From Girardinichthys multiradiatus (taxonomy: Eukaryota; Chordata; Actinopteri; Cyprinodontiformes; Goodeidae), in assembly GCF_021462225.1 (NCBI RefSeq), contig NC_061797.1, positions 25,195,093 through 25,259,092 of the forward strand: 64,000 nucleotides of DNA, in the 5' to 3' direction. The notes under the pieces are model-generated. The model searched no databases. It saw only the letters and a program-made list of their open reading frames with translations, and was not told the origin of the DNA. The translations under genes were made by a program, and so were the position numbers. Each line of letters starts with the position of its first letter. Positions within the stretch are counted from its first letter, which is position 1. This document shows, one piece after another, positions 46,501-56,854 of this stretch.

Positions 46501-49356
46501 CTAAACCTATATCCATTGTATTTTATCTTTGTCACACTTCATGTAATTTAAAAATTTCATTCTACCATTGTGTATATGTTTTCTTATGTGTCCATTGATT
46601 CATTAAAGTTTACTAAACATTTGTAATTGTGGTGTTTGCTCTGTTACTACTTAACAAGTAGAAAAGGGGGATTTTATTCTATTTTCTAAGCACGAAAAAT
46701 TTCCCTGTGGTTTGTTATCCTTTCAAACGAGTAATCTGGGTCTCACATAGTCCTCCCTGAGGCGTCATGGCTGCTGTGGGTGGTTAATGCCAGCTTGAGT
46801 AGGTTGTAAATTCACTTTCAGTTTGCACTTTCATCTATATGAACACTCCTTTTTTGACTGATGCAAACATGTCTGGTTGTGTGTAATTTTATTGGTTACT
46901 TAGTTGAAAGCATTAAGTTTTTGTCTTATCATGGTGGTAATCCAAAGGCATACCTGAGACTTTTTTGCATAATCTTATAATACATTCTAGGATTTCTACG
47001 AGAGAGAGAGAAAGAGATGTCTGCATGTTTTTTTGAAGAGAACAAAAGATTTAGACAAAAGAAGTAGTTGGGTTTATACGTCAGTTTTTGGTGGTTCAGT
47101 TGTTTTCAGAAAGCTGCTCTTCATTTCAGATAATAAACCATGTTATTCCATGTTTATTTACCTGCTTGGCCAATTTTTCACCTTCCCCAGTGCACATCCT
47201 CCGAACCCGTCAGTTTTTATCTCTGAAGTCGTGTGTGTGTGTGGCCTCTGTGTTATGAACAGGTGCTGGAGAACTATAATAAAGGAAAAACGGCTCTGTT
47301 GTCGGCAGCCAAGATCATGGTGAGCCCCACAGAAGTAGACTTGAACCCTGAGACCATGTTCGTGGATGCAGCCTCTCAGGAGCCGACACCCACAACAACC
47401 CACCACCGCAGGAACAGCAGTGTTCGGTTAGTACGTCAGGCACTGCTGTGGGTGTGTGCTTGAGCCTCAAAGAACATGTGAAGCTAAACCTCATCCTTGG
47501 ACAGTAGCGTTATTTTAACTATGTAGTGCTGACAAACATACTACTGCTACTAACTGCTACTTTATTGTTTTCTCAAATTATTGTCTGTTTGTTTAAAAAA
47601 ATAAATAAATAAAAGAGACAAACCTTTGTTACGGTAAGCAAGGCATGCTAGTACTAACTTTGCTCAATACGAACCCCTCTCTCTTGCACGCCTGCACGCT
47701 GTCTATCCACAGAGCAATTGTAACGTATGGTAGTATTCAATTCCCACCTCGCCCTCTGTGGTTCAGTCCTTGTCCAACGTCAGTGTGACGTTCCGGTAGT
47801 TTGAACATTTGAATTCTGATTTTACCCTTTGCATCCAAGAGCATACATGTACTACTAGCACACACTCCATAGGTGCTTCTCATTATGCAAACATTTCTCC
47901 TTATTTCTGCCAAGGAAACAAGGGAGGAAGGATATGCAATCTTCCTTTTTTGAGTTCCTCTATCTCTTGATGGCATAAGGTGTGAGAAGACAAAAGGAAA
48001 CAAGCAAAATGATCAGCACCTATGCTCTTTTAGTCTGCTGTCTGTTCCTTCTTCCATTGACCTAATATGTTGCTGTGGGTACGTAGTTTGGATAATCTAG
48101 ATATAGTGTCAGTACTAACACTTGCCAGTTTTTTCCCCCTTTTTAACTTACCAGAAGTTGTTTTGACCCACTTTTATTGTCTATCCTGTGTTTTGGGTCC
48201 CCCACTCCCCTCCCTTCCTCTATTTGTCATTCCTCTCCAACCCACTTTTTTCCTGTCCTCCAGTTCGTGTGCCCAATCTGAGATATCTCTGGATGGTTTC
48301 TCTGAGTGCCCTCCTCCCCCAGTTCCTGTAGTGCTGCGTGGAGCACGAGAGCGCCTCGCGGTGGAGCTGAGGGACCGCAAGGCGCCGCTGGCCGTCATGG
48401 AGAGTCTCTCAGATGCAGAGTCCCTCTATAGCCTAGATTCCCGGCGCTCCTCGGCAGCCTTCAGGGGGTCGCCAATGCTGGGTTGTCTACCGTTTCCTTT
48501 GGATGCCCCAATACCGGAGGAAAATCCATCTCTCAGCTCTCGCACTGAATTGTTGGCCGCAGATTGCCTGTGCCAGGGAACACCAGAGCACCTTGGTGAG
48601 GTTGGACCTTTCTTTACCCCACATGAATCCAGATCCACTCCAGATTACCCTACGAGGCTTTCTCCTGCCACGCCACGCTACAGTGGACCCCATTCCCCAG
48701 CTCTTTTAAATCAGTGTGTTCAGCCTTTTAAACATAAGTCTAATGCAGCCCCAACATTGGGTAACGATGAGGATCAGATGCCTGGTGTCTACAGCCCAAG
48801 AAGCACTCCAAATGCTCCATTAAGCCCACAGATTGGCTCTAGACTAATGGATAGCGAAAAAGAGGATTTAAAGCTGGAGACCACAGAAAAACTGTTAAGT
48901 GAAGAAACCAGTCTGGCAGCTTCCACTGCTTCACCTCAGCTTACAAATGGGAATCCCAGTCAGGCTGTGCTAGAGTTCGCCCAATACTTAGACTCTCTCT
49001 TTAGACTGGATGGCAGCAGCTCACCACCCCTGGACCTGTCTGATGGGGAGTCAGAGTCAGGCAGGGGCTCCTTTGGGCAGGGTGAGTGTCTCGGAGATGG
49101 CCAGCAGCTGGACGATGCACAGCTGCTGGCCAGAGCAACACTGGAGCCTAACCTCGTTCCCAAACCTCCACGCACTTTTGCTGGGTCTGCCGATCCCTCT
49201 TCAGGCATATCATTGTCCCCATCTTTTCCTCTTTCATCCTCAGAGGAGCTCAACGATCTTTCACCAAGCGAGGGAGCCCCCCCAGCCATACACTCCCTAC
49301 GAACATCCAGCCCCTGCCACTGTCCAGAAGAGAACACGCTGTCTTCAATGGTTTAG
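27637..49356 (+). CDS. dagla: Diacylglycerol lipase alpha (19 coding exons, 1081 residues)
   Basis: sn-1-specific lipase that hydrolyses diacylglycerol to 2-arachidonoylglycerol at neuronal plasma membranes. Coding exons: 27637-27731, 27871-28082, 28203-28304, 28399-28537, 28668-28755, 29458-29592, 29678-29755, 29933-30057, 30391-30541, 36445-36528, 37167-37244, 37446-37526, 37755-37897, 40290-40358, 40442-40514, 40734-40942, 41897-42023, 47263-47426, 48264-49356. All introns are GT-AG, phases join and the total is 3246 bases. Four membrane helices lie near residues 18-43, 61-81, 101-122 and 137-156. The alpha/beta hydrolase carries Ser471 in GHSLG, Asp523 (LGKDLVPR) and His652 (NEHMP), matching the human Ser472/Asp524/His650 triad. 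The C-tail has a Homer-type PPRTF motif at 1019-1023. The start is in exon 2, as in mammals. Human length is 1042. An extra exon (43029-43529) would give 1248 residues. Confidence 0.96.
28668..30541 (+). CDS. dagla: dagla exons of the cytosolic linker and pre-catalytic region
   Basis: Five exons: 28668-28755, 29458-29592, 29678-29755, 29933-30057, 30391-30541. They encode the [20 protein letters not shown] block, the [19 protein letters not shown] block and the EEDNCCGCN...RRHFL block known in DAGL proteins. The segment between SCP and TVEEDN (around residues 340-355) is less Cys-rich than I recall for mammals. Human DAGLA has several adjacent Cys here, the fish frame only two. Confidence 0.93.
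30660..31675 (+). mobile_element. Tc1-like relic in dagla intron 10, left part
   Basis: Blocks in order match the same Tc1 family as 17490-18722: 'aaccatgtagaggacacagc', 'catggtggtgacaacatcat', 'gaaaacctattagaggctcc', 'gctacaatggaatggtttag', 'tttgtggcaagac', 'gaggttcagctgttttgca'. The frame is broken throughout. The expected continuation (transposase C-terminus and right end) reappears at about 36055-36295, so this relic is split by about 4.4 kb. Confidence 0.7.
31995..33940 (-). mobile_element. L2/CR1-type LINE, 5'-truncated, minus orientation
   Basis: On the minus strand the reverse transcriptase frame runs from about 33940 to 32657, followed by a long 3' UTR to about 31995 that ends in the 'tttatttatatagcgacaattcaca' type tail (as read on plus), common to fish LINEs. 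Upstream ORF and 5' UTR are missing. A second piece of the same 3' UTR family is at 35690-36000. Confidence 0.85.
32657..33904 (-). pseudogene. LINE reverse transcriptase with one in-frame stop
   Basis: Two open blocks in the same frame, 33904-33290 and 33217-32657, are separated only by a TGA (33290-33292) and 24 further open codons. The frame contains [54 protein letters not shown] and the catalytic YADDTQL, the conserved reverse transcriptase order. It ends early after [11 protein letters not shown], so the C-terminal part is lost. The product would be inactive as read here. Confidence 0.85.
35690..36000 (-). mobile_element. LINE 3' UTR fragment, same family as 31995-33940
   Basis: Similar in order to about 32200-32510: 'cagcaatcc(c/t)tcatact', 'actcccttttaacag', 'ctggctcagtgt', 'aggagtactttctatg'. 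Same orientation as the larger copy and more decayed. Confidence 0.6.
36055..36295 (+). mobile_element. Tc1-like relic in dagla intron 10, right part
   Basis: Continues the family where 31675 stops: 'tcactctctagatgtgttgcagc', 'aaaggtggttctgcaaac', 'ccacactttctagatttt', 'tccttccactccacaattatg'. Ends about 150 bp before dagla exon 11. Confidence 0.6.
36445..42023 (+). CDS. dagla: dagla exons of the lipase catalytic domain
   Basis: Eight exons: 36445-36528, 37167-37244, 37446-37526, 37755-37897, 40290-40358, 40442-40514, 40734-40942, 41897-42023. They carry the [16 protein letters not shown] strand region, the nucleophile elbow GHSLGAG (Ser471), Asp523 and His652. The regulatory-loop region between Asp523 and His652 includes the [14 protein letters not shown] stretch, which is variable, and a shortened Cys cluster (SCCGQEEP). 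The last exon ends with the codon for Lys663 in phase 0, so the next exon can be either the 43029 candidate or 47263. Confidence 0.94.
39330..40075 (+). mobile_element. Old Tc1-like relic (second fish family) in dagla intron 14
   Basis: Ordered blocks of a Tc1 transposase gene: 'aaagtcagagccattattcac', 'cacattagtgactcatctagg', 'aggcgaaaacaactgcc', 'ctcacatttaccaaa', 'aatgtccggccatcagtttg', 'ccttccaatgttgctgaatta'. It is the same family as the outer relic at 55.9-59.6 kb. No useful open frame. Confidence 0.65.
43029..43529 (+). CDS. dagla: Candidate extra dagla exon (501 bp, in frame, cassette or alternative end)
   Basis: Open stretch in intron 18. It begins after the acceptor ggtatttcaacag and ends CCGTTCAAG before GTAGTG, a plausible donor. 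Length 501 is a multiple of three and both edges are phase 0, matching the flanking exons (Lys663 ends 42023; the next exon starts 47263 with VLENY). Spliced in, it adds 167 residues beginning [12 protein letters not shown], rich in Ser, Pro and Thr with a VPPPPLSG run, and no recognised domain. Without the donor, the frame stays open to a TAA at 43611-43613 and would give a 195-residue alternative tail, but no AATAAA is seen soon after. It begins with the same VLE as exon 19. I do not recall this segment in mammalian DAGLA. Translation and use are inference. Confidence 0.5.
43910..45519 (-). mobile_element. Tc1-family DNA transposon, copy 2, complete length 1610 bp, minus orientation
   Basis: Same family and exact same length as 10478-12087, with about 200-bp terminal inverted repeats (43910-44110 and 45319-45519) and TA on both sides (43908-43909, 45520-45521). 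Inserted in dagla intron 18, opposite to the gene and 380 bp downstream of the candidate extra exon. Confidence 0.93.
44187..45191 (-). pseudogene. Tc1 transposase with one nonsense codon (copy 2)
   Basis: A 335-codon span on the minus strand from ATG at 45191. A TAA at 45099-45101 replaces an Arg codon in the N-terminal helix-turn-helix region (after ISE, before IGC in copy 1). Downstream the frame is fully open and keeps the DNA-binding basic patch and the DD34E catalytic residues (SDES, HDLAPAH, NPVENLW). The stop is at a different place from that of copy 1, so the two copies were inactivated independently after or during spread. Confidence 0.93.
47263..49356 (+). CDS. dagla: dagla exons 19-20, cytosolic C-terminal tail
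   Basis: Exon 47263-47426 encodes [20 protein letters not shown] and a variable His/Thr-rich stretch. Terminal exon 48264-49356 encodes the regulatory tail with [37 protein letters not shown], a variable Ser/Pro-rich middle, [15 protein letters not shown], and the Homer-binding-type PPRTF followed by [19 protein letters not shown]. These blocks are shared with mammalian DAGLA; the tail is a known site of phosphorylation and Homer binding in mammals. It ends with a TAG at 49354-49356. Confidence 0.94.
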
Positions 49357-50170
49357 TATGTTCTGAAGGCTCCGGTGATTCAAACATTCAAACATATCAC
49401 AACACACGCATGTAGTGGAATGCAGTCACTCATCAGGGACCCAGTGACAGAACTTAATGGATCAACAAACACTACATCCATTCTTCAGGTGACCCCTTTC
49501 AACACAAACAATTTCACAGTACTGCAATAAAAAAAAAAAAGAAGATACCTCTCTGCATGCCAGGGGGCTGTGTTGCTTCACAACTGTAGCTTCACAATGC
49601 CAATCCAGAACAATGTCGTCTGACCCACATAGGGACATTTCTACATTTCATCCAGCCCCTGATTTAGCAAATGCAAAGGGAGAATTGTTAACTGAGCAGG
49701 AAATCAGAACCTAATGTTGTAGAAACAGTTAGCAAAGGCACATCCTCTAGGCTGGTGTACCAGACCTCTTCCTGCATCTTCAGCAGTTCTGAGAACTTGT
49801 ACAGATTTTATTTTATTTGATCTTTTTTGAGTTTTTTTTTTAATCCGGAATGTGAAGATGGGACATATTTGTTTATAAACAGAAATGAGAAAACAATTTG
49901 AAACGTTCCTCAGTTCTACAAAGAACAGACTTGGAGAAAGAGTGCGTTGGTGAGAATACATGTGTCTTATACATTAAGTGATTGTGACAAAGTTATTACA
50001 GATGCCTATGGATGTTTTTGGAGTCTTTTGGTTACATTTTATAATGCATGACAACTTTTTTTTTATTAAGTTATTCCAAAGGAGAACTTGTCACTAAGCC
50101 ACTTAGATTGACAATTTGTTACTCTTGCGCACATATTGCTCAGTTTTCCCCTTTTCCCAAAAAAAAATAT

Positions 50171-50207
<37 letters not shown>

Positions 50208-51370
50208 AAATTGTCTTGCCAAATGTATTAATTAGATATAATTTTCTATATGTTTATGGATATTACTTTTTTAAACACAGGCTCAATTCAGTATTTCCTT
50301 TCGAGGTATTATATCAGTTCCCATCTAGACTGTTACACGAAAACACCACGGAGACAATGTCATCCTGGCATTAAAACGCTGCCATACCTGTTATGTAAAA
50401 AAAAAAAACCTCTGCACGTTGGGTTCGAACTAATGATAACCTTGCTAATTGTCTTAAATTTATTGCGTATTTTTCTTTAAAAACCTCTTAGCAATGTGCC
50501 CAGGTCAGAGTTTGCATGCTTTATGCATTTCAACGTAGCATGGCTTGTATAGAACAAGTCTCGTCATCAAGTCACAGTAAATATGCTCTGAACTTCTCCA
50601 GAAATGATCACCATATCTTAGTCATCAGTAACACAAGCCTATGAGAGGTTGATTATAAGTAAAAGGGTATCTGGACATACGTTTTTTCCTGCTCTGAAGG
50701 TTCATTCAGTTTTGGGGGTCAAAGTATTTACTTCCCTTTAATCCTGTTCGTCCTCCTTGTAGTCAGACTGAATTCACGAACGGCATTTAGTCGTCCATAT
50801 CTCTTTGAGTGTGACAAGTTGCTCATGTTTTGCATTCTTTACTACAGTAAACGTCTTCACTTTTAACACTATATTTGATGGTTTTATTATCCTGCAACAA
50901 ATTGGTTTGATGTCAGTGTTTTCTTATCTCGGTTTTTAAGACGGTGTGGGAAACTCATCCCAAATGCAAAACGTTATCTATTATCAAGCCCTTTTTCCCC
51001 TGTTTGTCCAAGTGGTGTGCAACATTCTGCCATGGCATGCTTATGTTTTGTTTTTTTATTAGTCTTCACAAATTCCTCAAAGTGATGAGGCCTGCTGCAG
51101 AGCGACATTTTGTGCCACACCACTACCAAGTCCGAGTCGTTTTGGGTCAGACATTACTTAGACCATTTGATCAGTCCTTGTAGACACACCACTGTTGGAC
51201 CAGATGGTTCCTACTGGCAAAATCTTTGCTTGCAGTCGTTCATACACTAAACTCTGCCAATAGAAAGGACTGTGTTTGTTTTCCATTGTGATGTGTACAG
51301 CACTGTCTTTTACGTGTACTTTATGCAGATGTCTGTAAGATGAATTCCAATAAAGTCGTGTAGAGAACAA
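49357..51370 (+). other. dagla: dagla 3' UTR
   Basis: Non-coding sequence after the TAG with no repeat family recognised up to 51.4 kb. AATAAA at 51349-51354, followed by a GT-rich 'gtcgtgtag', is the best poly(A) signal. Further AATAAA hexamers at about 51588 and 51652 allow a longer form. A UTR of about 2 kb is in line with the long 3' UTR of mammalian DAGLA. The plus frame 50048-50374 is chance. Confidence 0.6.
50174..50204. repeat. (AT)n microsatellite in the dagla 3' UTR
   Basis: About 15 AT units, directly visible. It is probably length-variable and would form a weak AU hairpin in the mRNA. Confidence 0.9.
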
Positions 51371-51849
51371 CTATATAATAAGACTACCTGAAAAGATCAG
51401 TACTGACATGTAGAAGAAAAAGAAGCTATTTATTAAACTATTGGCAGATTAACAAATTCGTCTATATTAAAAAAGAAATAATTCAGCTATGTCTTGTCCA
51501 TGTTTACCTGGTTTGCATCCCTTCCTTTCCTGTCCCACAATAAGAATGTATTTAATCCCTTTCCCTCATTGCCCTGCCTGTAATGGAATAAACTAAAAAC
51601 TATGGGAGAAAATCACGAGTTTCTGTCATTACTCTTTTGTTAAATACATCTCAATAAATTATGTCATAAAAACTGAATTTATGACAGTAATTCATTTAAA
51701 AATGTTAAATTCATAGATTCCATACACACAGAGTGACGTCTTTGTTAGAATTTCTGTAAAGTTTGATTACGACTTTTATTTAATGAAACCCCAAAATTCA
51801 AGTTCTCAGAAAATTTGAATATAACACGTAACTAATAAAAAACTATTTC

Positions 51850-53497
51850 GTTCGTTCGTCGTCTTCCGCTTATCCGGGACCAGGTCGCGGGGGCAGCAGA
51901 CTCAACAGAGACGCCCAGACGTCCCTCTCTCCAGACACCTCTTCCAGTTCCTCCAGGGGGAGCCCAAGGCGTTCCCAGGCCAGCCGAGAGACATAGTCCC
52001 TCCAGCGTGTCCTGGGCCGTCCCCTGGGCCTCCTCCCGGTGGGACGTGCCTGGAACACCTCCCGAGGAAGGCGTCCAGGAGGCATCCGGTATAGATGCCC
52101 GAGCCACCTCAACTGGCTCCTCTCGATGTGGAGGAGCAGCGGCTCTACTCCGAGCCCCTCCCGGATGGCCGAGCTCCTCACCCTATCTCTAAGGGAGTGC
52201 CCGGCCACCCTACGGAGCCGCTTGTATCCGGGATCTCGTTCTTTTGGTCATGACCCAAAGTTCATGGCCATAGGTGAGGGTAGGAACGTAGACCGACCAG
52301 TAAATTGAGAGCTTTGCTTTTCGGCTCAGCTCTCTCTTCACCACAACGGACCGGCACAGCGCCCCCATTACTGTGGCAGCCGCACTGATCCGTCTGTTGA
52401 TCTCCCGCTCCATTCTTCCCTCACTCGTGAACAAGACCCCGAGATACTTAAACTCCTCCACTTGAGGCAGGAACTCCCCTCCAACCTGAAGAGGACAAGC
52501 CACCCTTTTCCGGTCGAGTACCATGGCCTCGGACTTGGAGGAGCTGATCCTCATCCCAGCCGCTTCACACTCGGCTGCGAACCGCCACAGCGCATGCTGT
52601 AGGTCTTGGCTAGAGGGGGCCAGCAGGACCACGTCATCTGCAAAAAGAAGAGACGAAATCCACTGGTCCCCAAACCCGACCCCCTCCGGCCCTTGGCTGC
52701 GTCTAGAAATCCTGTCCATAAAAGTTATGAACAGGACCGGTGACAAAGGGCAGCCCTGCCGGAGTCCAACATGCACTGGGAACAGGTCTGACTTAGTGCC
52801 GGCAATGCGGACCAAACTCCTGCTCTGCTCGTACAGGGACCGGATGGCCCCTAGTAAAGGGCCCCCGATTCCATACTCCTGGAGCACCCCCCACAGGGCA
52901 TCACGAGGAACACAGTCGAATGCCTTCTCCAGGTCCACAAAACACATGTGAACCGGTTGGGCAAACTCCCATGAACCCTCGAGCACCCTGTAGAGGGTAT
53001 AGAGCTGGTCCAGTGTTCCACGGCCGAGACGAAAACCACACTGCTCCTCCTGAAGCTGAGGTTCGACTATCGGTCGGACTCTCCTCTCCAATACCCTGGC
53101 GTAGGCCTTACCAGGAAGGCTGAGGAGTGTGATCCCCCTGTAGTTGGAACACACTCTCCGGTCCCCCTTCTTATGAAGGGGGACCACCACCCCAGTCTGC
53201 CAGTCCAGAGGCACTGTCCCCGACCGCCACGCAATGTTGAAGAGACGTGTCAACCATGACAGCCCTACAACATCCAGAGACTTGAGGTACTCAGGGCGGA
53301 TCTCATCCACCCCCGAAGCCTTGCCACCGCGGAGCTTTTTAACCACCTCGGTGACTTCAGCCTGGGTGATGAAAGAGTCTAACCCCGAGTCCCCAGCCTC
53401 TGTTTCCACCACGGAATGCGTGATGGCAGGATTGAGGAGATCCTCGAAGTACTCCTTCCACCGCCCGATAATGTCCTCAGTCGAGGACATTATCACG
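51850..53497 (-). mobile_element. RTE-clade LINE (Rex3-like), 5'-truncated, with 28-bp target duplication
   Basis: A 28-base direct repeat (51822-51849 and 53498-53525) flanks the insertion exactly. On the minus strand it ends in a GAACGAACGA-type short repeat after the 'cggataagcggaagacgacg' tail, typical of Rex3/RTE LINEs. GC content is clearly higher than the surroundings. About 1.65 kb is present; the 5' end (endonuclease domain) is missing. Confidence 0.9.
51870..53497 (-). pseudogene. Rex3-like reverse transcriptase, frame broken near 52210
   Basis: The frame runs from the 5' truncation point (EDIIGRWKEYFEDLLNP) through KLRGGKASGVDEIRPEYLK, HKKGDRRVCSNYRGITLLS, CGFRLGRGTLDQLYTLYRV, FVDLEKAFDCVPRDALWGVL, GLRQGCPLSPVLFI and the catalytic LLFADDVVLLA to LTYGHELWVMTKRTRSRIQAA. 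There it ends at 52210 because of a small deletion or frameshift. The C-terminal part continues in another frame (RVAGHSL...SQLRWLGHLYRMPPGR...RTRWRDYVSRLAWERLG) to 51870. It is not functional because of the truncation and the break. Confidence 0.9.
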
Positions 53498-54905
53498 TAA
53501 CACGTAACTAATAAAAAACTATTTCTTAAATACAAATGATGGCCTACTTAAAAGTATTCCCATGAACTGTATAGTATATGCACTCTCTACTTTGTTGGGA
53601 TTCCTTTTGCATGAATCGCTGCTTCAATGCAGTGTGGCATGGAGTTTAATGGGGCCGTGGCACAGCCGAGGTGTTAACGAAGCCCAGGTTGCCTTAATAG
53701 CGGCCTTCGGCTCATCTGCATTGTTAGGTCTGATGTCTGTCATCTTCCTTTTAATATTACACCTTACATTCTTAAAGGTATATGGGTCAGTGGAGTTTGC
53801 AGGCCAATGAAAAGGTAACTAAACCAGGTATTGGTACTTCTGGCAGTGTGGCCATTAGCCAAGCCCTGCAGGAAGGTGAAGTGAGGATCTCTAAAGCTTC
53901 TTGACAGAGGGAAGCATTAAGTGCTCTAAAATTTTCTAGATGGCTGCAGTGGTAGCTTTGTAATGGTCACTGTGTTCTATCGATTGTTAACTTGCCAAAA
54001 CTCAGTGGAACAATAGCTGCAGATGACATGGCTCCTTAAGTCATCGCTGATTGTGGAAAATGTTCACTGGACCTAAAGCAATGGGTTGTGTTCCTCTCAA
54101 CTCCTCCTCCAGACTTTTACTTGAATTTTGTTCTATTTTTAAGAATTTTATTCTTTTTTTTTATCATTCTTTTATACTTCTATGCTCAGCACTCCGGTCA
54201 GTGCTTGCTGTTTTAAAGTGATATAGAAATAAAATAAGCTTGCTTCCCTCCTGCCATTGGGACTTTGATTTCCAAATGAAATGCAAAAATTACTTGGATC
54301 TGAAAAGAAGATTTTTGATCAATGAGCAATAGTTCAGTCCTTGTTTTACTTAGCTCAGGTAAGATGCATCTGACGTCTCTGGTTCAGGAGCAGCTAAATC
54401 ACAAGGAATGCTGCACTGGTAGTCCATGTCCTGGATATATCTGTGTGCGGTGGCTCTTAAAGCTTGGACTCTAGCTAAAGTCCAAATCTTGTGAATCTCC
54501 CACAAACTCTTGAATGAGATTTGCTGCACACTCATCTTGGGGATGTGGCTATCCTTGTTACATGTGCACCTTTTTCTGAAACTTTATTCCTTCCACTCAA
54601 TTTTCTCCTAATATGCTTGGATACAGCACTGACCAGTCAGCCTCATTAGCAATACAATTTTAGGCATCAACCTGCTGCAGTCTTCCCATGGTTGTATAAG
54701 TTATAAAATGACTATAGCATAACATGTATTTAAACCCATTTTTGTTGTGTAATATTCTAATTCCTGGAAAACAAAAATTTGTGTTTGTTCCTTATGAGTT
54801 ATTCTTACTGTGTGTTACTGGCTGTTTGAAAGAAACTGCAACTTGCATCCATAAAATGGTTAGAATATTAGTGAATTAGATTTTCTCACTTAGATTAATA
54901 AAGTT

Positions 54906-55850
54906 CTAAATGCCCAAGATAAAAATGTGCTGAAATGCACGTTGCACATGTAGCCAGGTGGGTTTTGAGTCCCAGTTGGCTGTACTTATGTACCTGTGAT
55001 TTGATATGTCCCTAAAATAGTTTGTACTCTGGCTGATGGAACGAATGTGTCTGTGCTTTTCAAGCTGCTGACGGCAGATATATTTTGAATGACCCGTGCT
55101 GAAGGACAGCACGGGTTGCTGGAGCTTTTTTTAAATTTGATTGTAGGTGCAGCACATTATTCGTAAACACTGTACCTGATACAAGCTGAAATGTACTGCA
55201 GAACATTATAGAGAAACTTAGCATAGGATAGGGAGGTTTTCTGTTGGGTAAAGCCAGTGATGGACTATGCATCACAAAAGAAGAATTCTATGATTCTTCA
55301 ACCACTAATGACATAGTTTTTTTATCACCTTATTTACAGATCAGTGTTACATTTATCTGCTGCATTACTGACAAAAGGCTGTTTATACTCACTGCCCCAG
55401 CTGACTTGTAGCAGCACAGTCATAGCTTTGTCATCACTCACTGCTACAGCAAAATACACCAATAAAAACTTGGACAATTAAAAGTGAGTATTTTACTGTA
55501 AATAACATAACTGAATTATTTTCTAACTTGTTTATAAAACCCAGTTAAAGAGGAATGGAATGTTTGTTTTACAAGTCGTTTATTTTTAGGGTTATAGATG
55601 GACACCATCATTGGCTCCTTACAAATCTGTTTTTGCTTTTTTTGTCACAGTTGTAATGGATCAGTACATAGAGTTGACTAACGGACAAATATAACCTGAG
55701 TTAACAGAAAACAGTGTTCAGATTATGATTTAATTCATTTTAGGGAAAAACAGCTCCGAATTAACCTATCCCGTGTGAAAGTGAAATTGCTCATTACTCA
55801 TTTAAGTCATGAATTAACCGTGAATAACTTTTTTTTTTTGTCCAATTTCA
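54906..55850. other. Intergenic sequence, no gene seen; one GC-rich hairpin
   Basis: AT-rich sequence between transposon relics. It contains a perfect 10-bp inverted repeat with 5-base loop at 55092-55116 (ACCCGTGCTG / CAGCACGGGT). No exon or long frame is supported. Confidence 0.5.
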
Positions 55851-56138
55851 CAAGCCACAACCTGGTTTGATCACTGCAAGGCCTGTAGAACAAGGAAATC
55901 ACTTAAGCAGAACCTCTCTGACAACATGAAGTAGGCCAAAATATCTCAAAAAGCAAAGCATCCAGTTCCAGTCTAAAGAAATTCAGGAACAGATAAAAAC
56001 CAAATTAACTAACATCTGTAACCAAAGGGTTACAAAGCAGTTTCTAACGCTTTGGGACTCCAGTAAACCACAGTCAGAGCCCCTATCCACAAATGGAAAA
56101 AAAAAAACTCGAACAGCAGTGAACCTTATGTGGCCATC

Positions 56139-56854
56139 TGTAATGAATAGCTTCATTACGTATGCTGGAACACTTAAAATGCTGTTTTGAATATTGTTGA
56201 AAGAACAAATTACACTGTGAAAGAGATTGGAGTATTTTATTCTTAGTTTGTGGCTATTTTAGGCAGCTTCTTCTCAGCTGGTACTGATGATGACCTGTCC
56301 TGGTAAACAAACATAACAAATGGAAAAAATACCAGTATTGTGACCAGTCTTTGGAATTAATTGTTTTCCAGTGTATTGTTAAACAAATGACTTACCTCTG
56401 TCTCTTCCTCTGTAGGGTGTTTGGGCTAAAAGATTCCCCGGGGGCCTGAGCACCTTTTAAAGGTTCCGGAAGAGACCATTATAAATTTAAGGAGGAGGAG
56501 TAAACTGTGCGCATGTTAGTCTTTAGTGTTAATGACTTAATCCTAGGTAGAGACTTGTTTTAGAGATGTTTAGTAATAATGTTTGTTAAATAAAGTGATG
56601 TTTTAGCTATGTTGTATGTATGTTAGTGTATATGTTTGTTTCGCCTGTCATGGTAGGTCTATTAATGGGAGGAGCTATAAAAGGCTGCCGATTAACAAAC
56701 TGACGGGGGCTGTAGCTGTGACCATGTGTGACTTGTGTAACAGGGTCTTGTACCTGTATGTCTTCAGTGTTGGTGAATAAACACCCAGAGGGCCTGCACC
56801 TTTTCTCTGCCTCAAGCCTCCTGCCTTAATCAGTCGCCAAGGGCCATTCTAACA
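56139..56854 (+). mobile_element. Solo LTR, 716 bp, with 5-bp target duplication
   Basis: Begins TGTAATG and ends TTCTAACA (TG...CA ends), flanked by CCATC at 56134-56138 and 56855-56859. Removing it restores the expected continuity of the surrounding Tc1 relic. It contains a TATA-like CTATAAAAGG near 56670-56680 and a poly(A) signal GAATAAAC near 56774, in the order expected for an LTR promoter and terminator. There are no internal coding genes; the internal part was lost by LTR recombination. Family unknown; an LTR retrotransposon or retrovirus-like element is possible. Confidence 0.75.

Larger units (their letters stand above)
51640..54900 (-). mobile_element. Old Tc1 relic (same family as copies 1/2), split by a LINE
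   Basis: The left arm (about 51640-51849) resembles the end of the 43910-45519 element ('aatgaaaccccaaaattcaagttctcag' versus its counterpart). The right arm (53526 to about 54900) follows the transposase region in minus orientation: 'attccttttgcatgaatcgctgcttcaatgc', 'aatagcggccttcggctcatc', 'gtttgcaggccaatga', 'aggtaagatgcatctgac' and others, ending in inverted-repeat-like sequence near 54860-54905. Full of stops and indels. Confidence 0.7.

Noticed and set aside
48960..49337. 125-codon minus frame
   Set aside because: Antisense to the terminal dagla exon.
50415..50440. GGGTTCGAACT, a tRNA B-box-like word in the dagla 3' UTR
   Set aside because: No A-box at the right distance and no cloverleaf; treated as chance.
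52523..53500. Plus frames of 142 and 88 codons
   Set aside because: Antisense to the Rex3-like reverse transcriptase.
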